Assembly: GCF_002571225.1 (NCBI RefSeq)
Contig: NZ_NVEC01000023.1
Location: 13,896 to 77,895, forward strand
Reading direction: 5' to 3'
DNA length: 64,000 nt
DNA from: Bacillus sp. AFS059628
Lineage (GTDB): Bacteria; Bacillota; Bacilli; Bacillales; Bacillaceae_G
In this document: positions 62,951 to 64,000 of the stretch, piece after piece
Layout: every line of letters starts with the position of its first letter
Position numbering within the stretch: position 1 is the stretch's first letter
Notes under the pieces: model-generated
The model's database searches: none
What the model saw: only the letters and a program-made list of their open reading frames with translations
What the model was told of the DNA's origin: nothing
Made by a program: the position numbers and the translations under genes

Positions 62951-64000
62951 ATGACTAAAAAGCAAAAGGTTATAATTGTTGGTGCAGGGATTGTTGGTGC
63001 ATCTATTGCTTATAATCTATCAAAGGAACATCAGGATGTCACTTTAGTTGAGAGCCATTCAAAAGCAGGATGTGGTGTAACATCAACTTCCTTTGCTTGG
63101 ATTAATCCTTCAGGGCGTGTTCCAGATAACTTTCAACATTTGTATGACGGGTCATTAGCAGAATATCATGTATTAGAAAAAGAGATCCCAGAATTAAAGG
63201 TAGATTGGAACGGCTCCCTTTCATGGGGAAACCTTGTAAACATCCATAAATCTTATATAGAAAAAATAACTCGCCAGCAAGTATGGGACTTAGAACCTCA
63301 TTTAAAAGAATATCCAAAGGAAGCTCTATATGCTTTTAAAGAAGGTGCGGTAGATCCTAATATTCTAACGAATCTTTTAGTAAAGAAAGCGCAAGAAAAT
63401 GGGGTGAATATATTGTTTGACACAAAAGTAACACAAATTAAAAAGGAGAACACAAAAGTAGTTGGCATCCATACTTCAAAAGGCTTTATAGAATCAGATG
63501 TCATTGTATTGGCAACTGGTACAGCTATACCTGAGCTTTGTAAGCCTCTTAGTATTGATGTTCCTATTGAGTCATCACCTTCTATTATTATTCGTATGAA
63601 ATCTCCAAAAAAGCTTATTCACACATTAATTTCTAATTCAAGATTTGAGGCAAGACAACTATCTGATACTACTATAATTGCTGCTGAAGATTATTTGGAT
63701 GACCATGGAGAAAACGGACCAGAAGAGGTTGGAAGAAGAGCTTTTGATACCCTTCGAAATGATTTGAAAAAAGGAGAATATCTTGAGCTAGATAGTATTC
63801 AAGTAGGAAAGCGACCAATGCCTAAAGACGGCTACCCTATTGTTGGTTTTCATGATCAAATAAAAGGACTTTATTTAGCAGTTATGCATTCCGCAATCAC
63901 GTTATCTCCTGTTATTAGTCGATTGGTTGCGAAGGAAATCGTAGATAATGTGCAGTTAGAAGAACTAGAAGGTTGTAGACTATCTCGATTTTACCCAGTA
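62951..64000 (+). CDS. FAD-dependent amino-acid oxidase-like protein (DAO family), runs off the window
   Basis: The first 350 codons are present, starting at ATG 62951 with AAGGAGGTAA upstream; no stop occurs before the window end. The dinucleotide motif VIIVGAGIVGASIAYNLS is at the N terminus, followed by GCGVTSTSFAWINPSG. Near the end KRPMPKDGYPIVGFHDQIKGLYLAVMHSAITLSPVISRLVAKEI is the typical C-terminal FAD-binding part of glycine/D-amino-acid oxidases. The protein is probably almost complete here. Fragments of a related gene occur at 25972 and 48430. Confidence 0.88.
   Translation, partial: MTKKQKVIIVGAGIVGASIAYNLSKEHQDVTLVESHSKAGCGVTSTSFAWINPSGRVPDNFQHLYDGSLAEYHVLEKEIPELKVDWNGSLSWGNLVNIHKSYIEKITRQQVWDLEPHLKEYPKEALYAFKEGAVDPNILTNLLVKKAQENGVNILFDTKVTQIKKENTKVVGIHTSKGFIESDVIVLATGTAIPELCKPLSIDVPIESSPSIIIRMKSPKKLIHTLISNSRFEARQLSDTTIIAAEDYLDDHGENGPEEVGRRAFDTLRNDLKKGEYLELDSIQVGKRPMPKDGYPIVGFHDQIKGLYLAVMHSAITLSPVISRLVAKEIVDNVQLEELEGCRLSRFYPV

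Overview
The base composition (strongly A+T rich), IS231/MIC231-type ends, IS240-like IS6 elements, a FosB-type fosfomycin enzyme and a BcpA/BcpB-like pilus locus all point to the Bacillus cereus group (B. cereus / B. thuringiensis type). The window looks chromosomal or large-plasmid accessory DNA: it is crowded with small resistance-like genes, insertion-sequence scars and broken genes.

Region 1 (about 0.3-12.8 kb) is a sortase-assembled pilus locus. A very large LPXTG-like tip protein (IPHTG), a major pilin (YPK pilin motif, LPTTG) and two class C sortases form one + strand operon. It is flanked on both sides by two closely related AraC-type regulators of the YSIRK-targeted surface-antigen class, pointing away from the operon.

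Region 2 (12.9-24.6 kb) starts with IS200/IS605-like ends and structured-RNA-like sequence around a small unknown gene. It continues with an ArsR-type regulator, a GNAT acetyltransferase, a macrolide-type glycosyltransferase followed by an alpha/beta hydrolase, a DUF418 membrane protein, and a membrane-anchored thioredoxin with a terminator hairpin in its leader. An ArsR / FAD-monooxygenase divergent pair follows, with a clear promoter and operator, beside a cysteine-pair repeat protein with frameshifts. A chimeric gene scar, a metallo-beta-lactamase-fold hydrolase and a frameshifted IS6 element close the region.

Region 3 (25.6-58.7 kb) lies between two inward-facing 38-bp Tn3-family-like inverted repeats (33 of 38 positions match). 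It is packed with one- or two-gene units: two TetR regulators with large operators, several GNAT acetyltransferases, a broken MFS pump, a LysE exporter, a DJ-1/PfpI protein, RidA, an ArsR plus NAD(P)H oxidoreductase pair, an aminoglycoside nucleotidyltransferase, a PNPOx-family protein, a cytidine-deaminase-family protein, an HrtAB-like ABC exporter and a chloramphenicol acetyltransferase with a translational attenuator. One alpha-amylase-family gene has been hit twice by IS231/MIC231-type cassettes. One cassette carries fosB and an apparently intact transposase, the other carries an ACT-domain gene. Each has a perfect 11-bp target duplication.

Region 4 (58.7-64 kb) has an IS231-type miniature element at the very tip of the Tn3-like repeat, an MFS transporter divergent from a CGNR-like zinc-finger protein, an IS231-type transposase whose catalytic Glu has become Lys, and the start of an FAD-dependent oxidoreductase that runs off the window. 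Degraded fragments related to that last gene occur twice more in the window.
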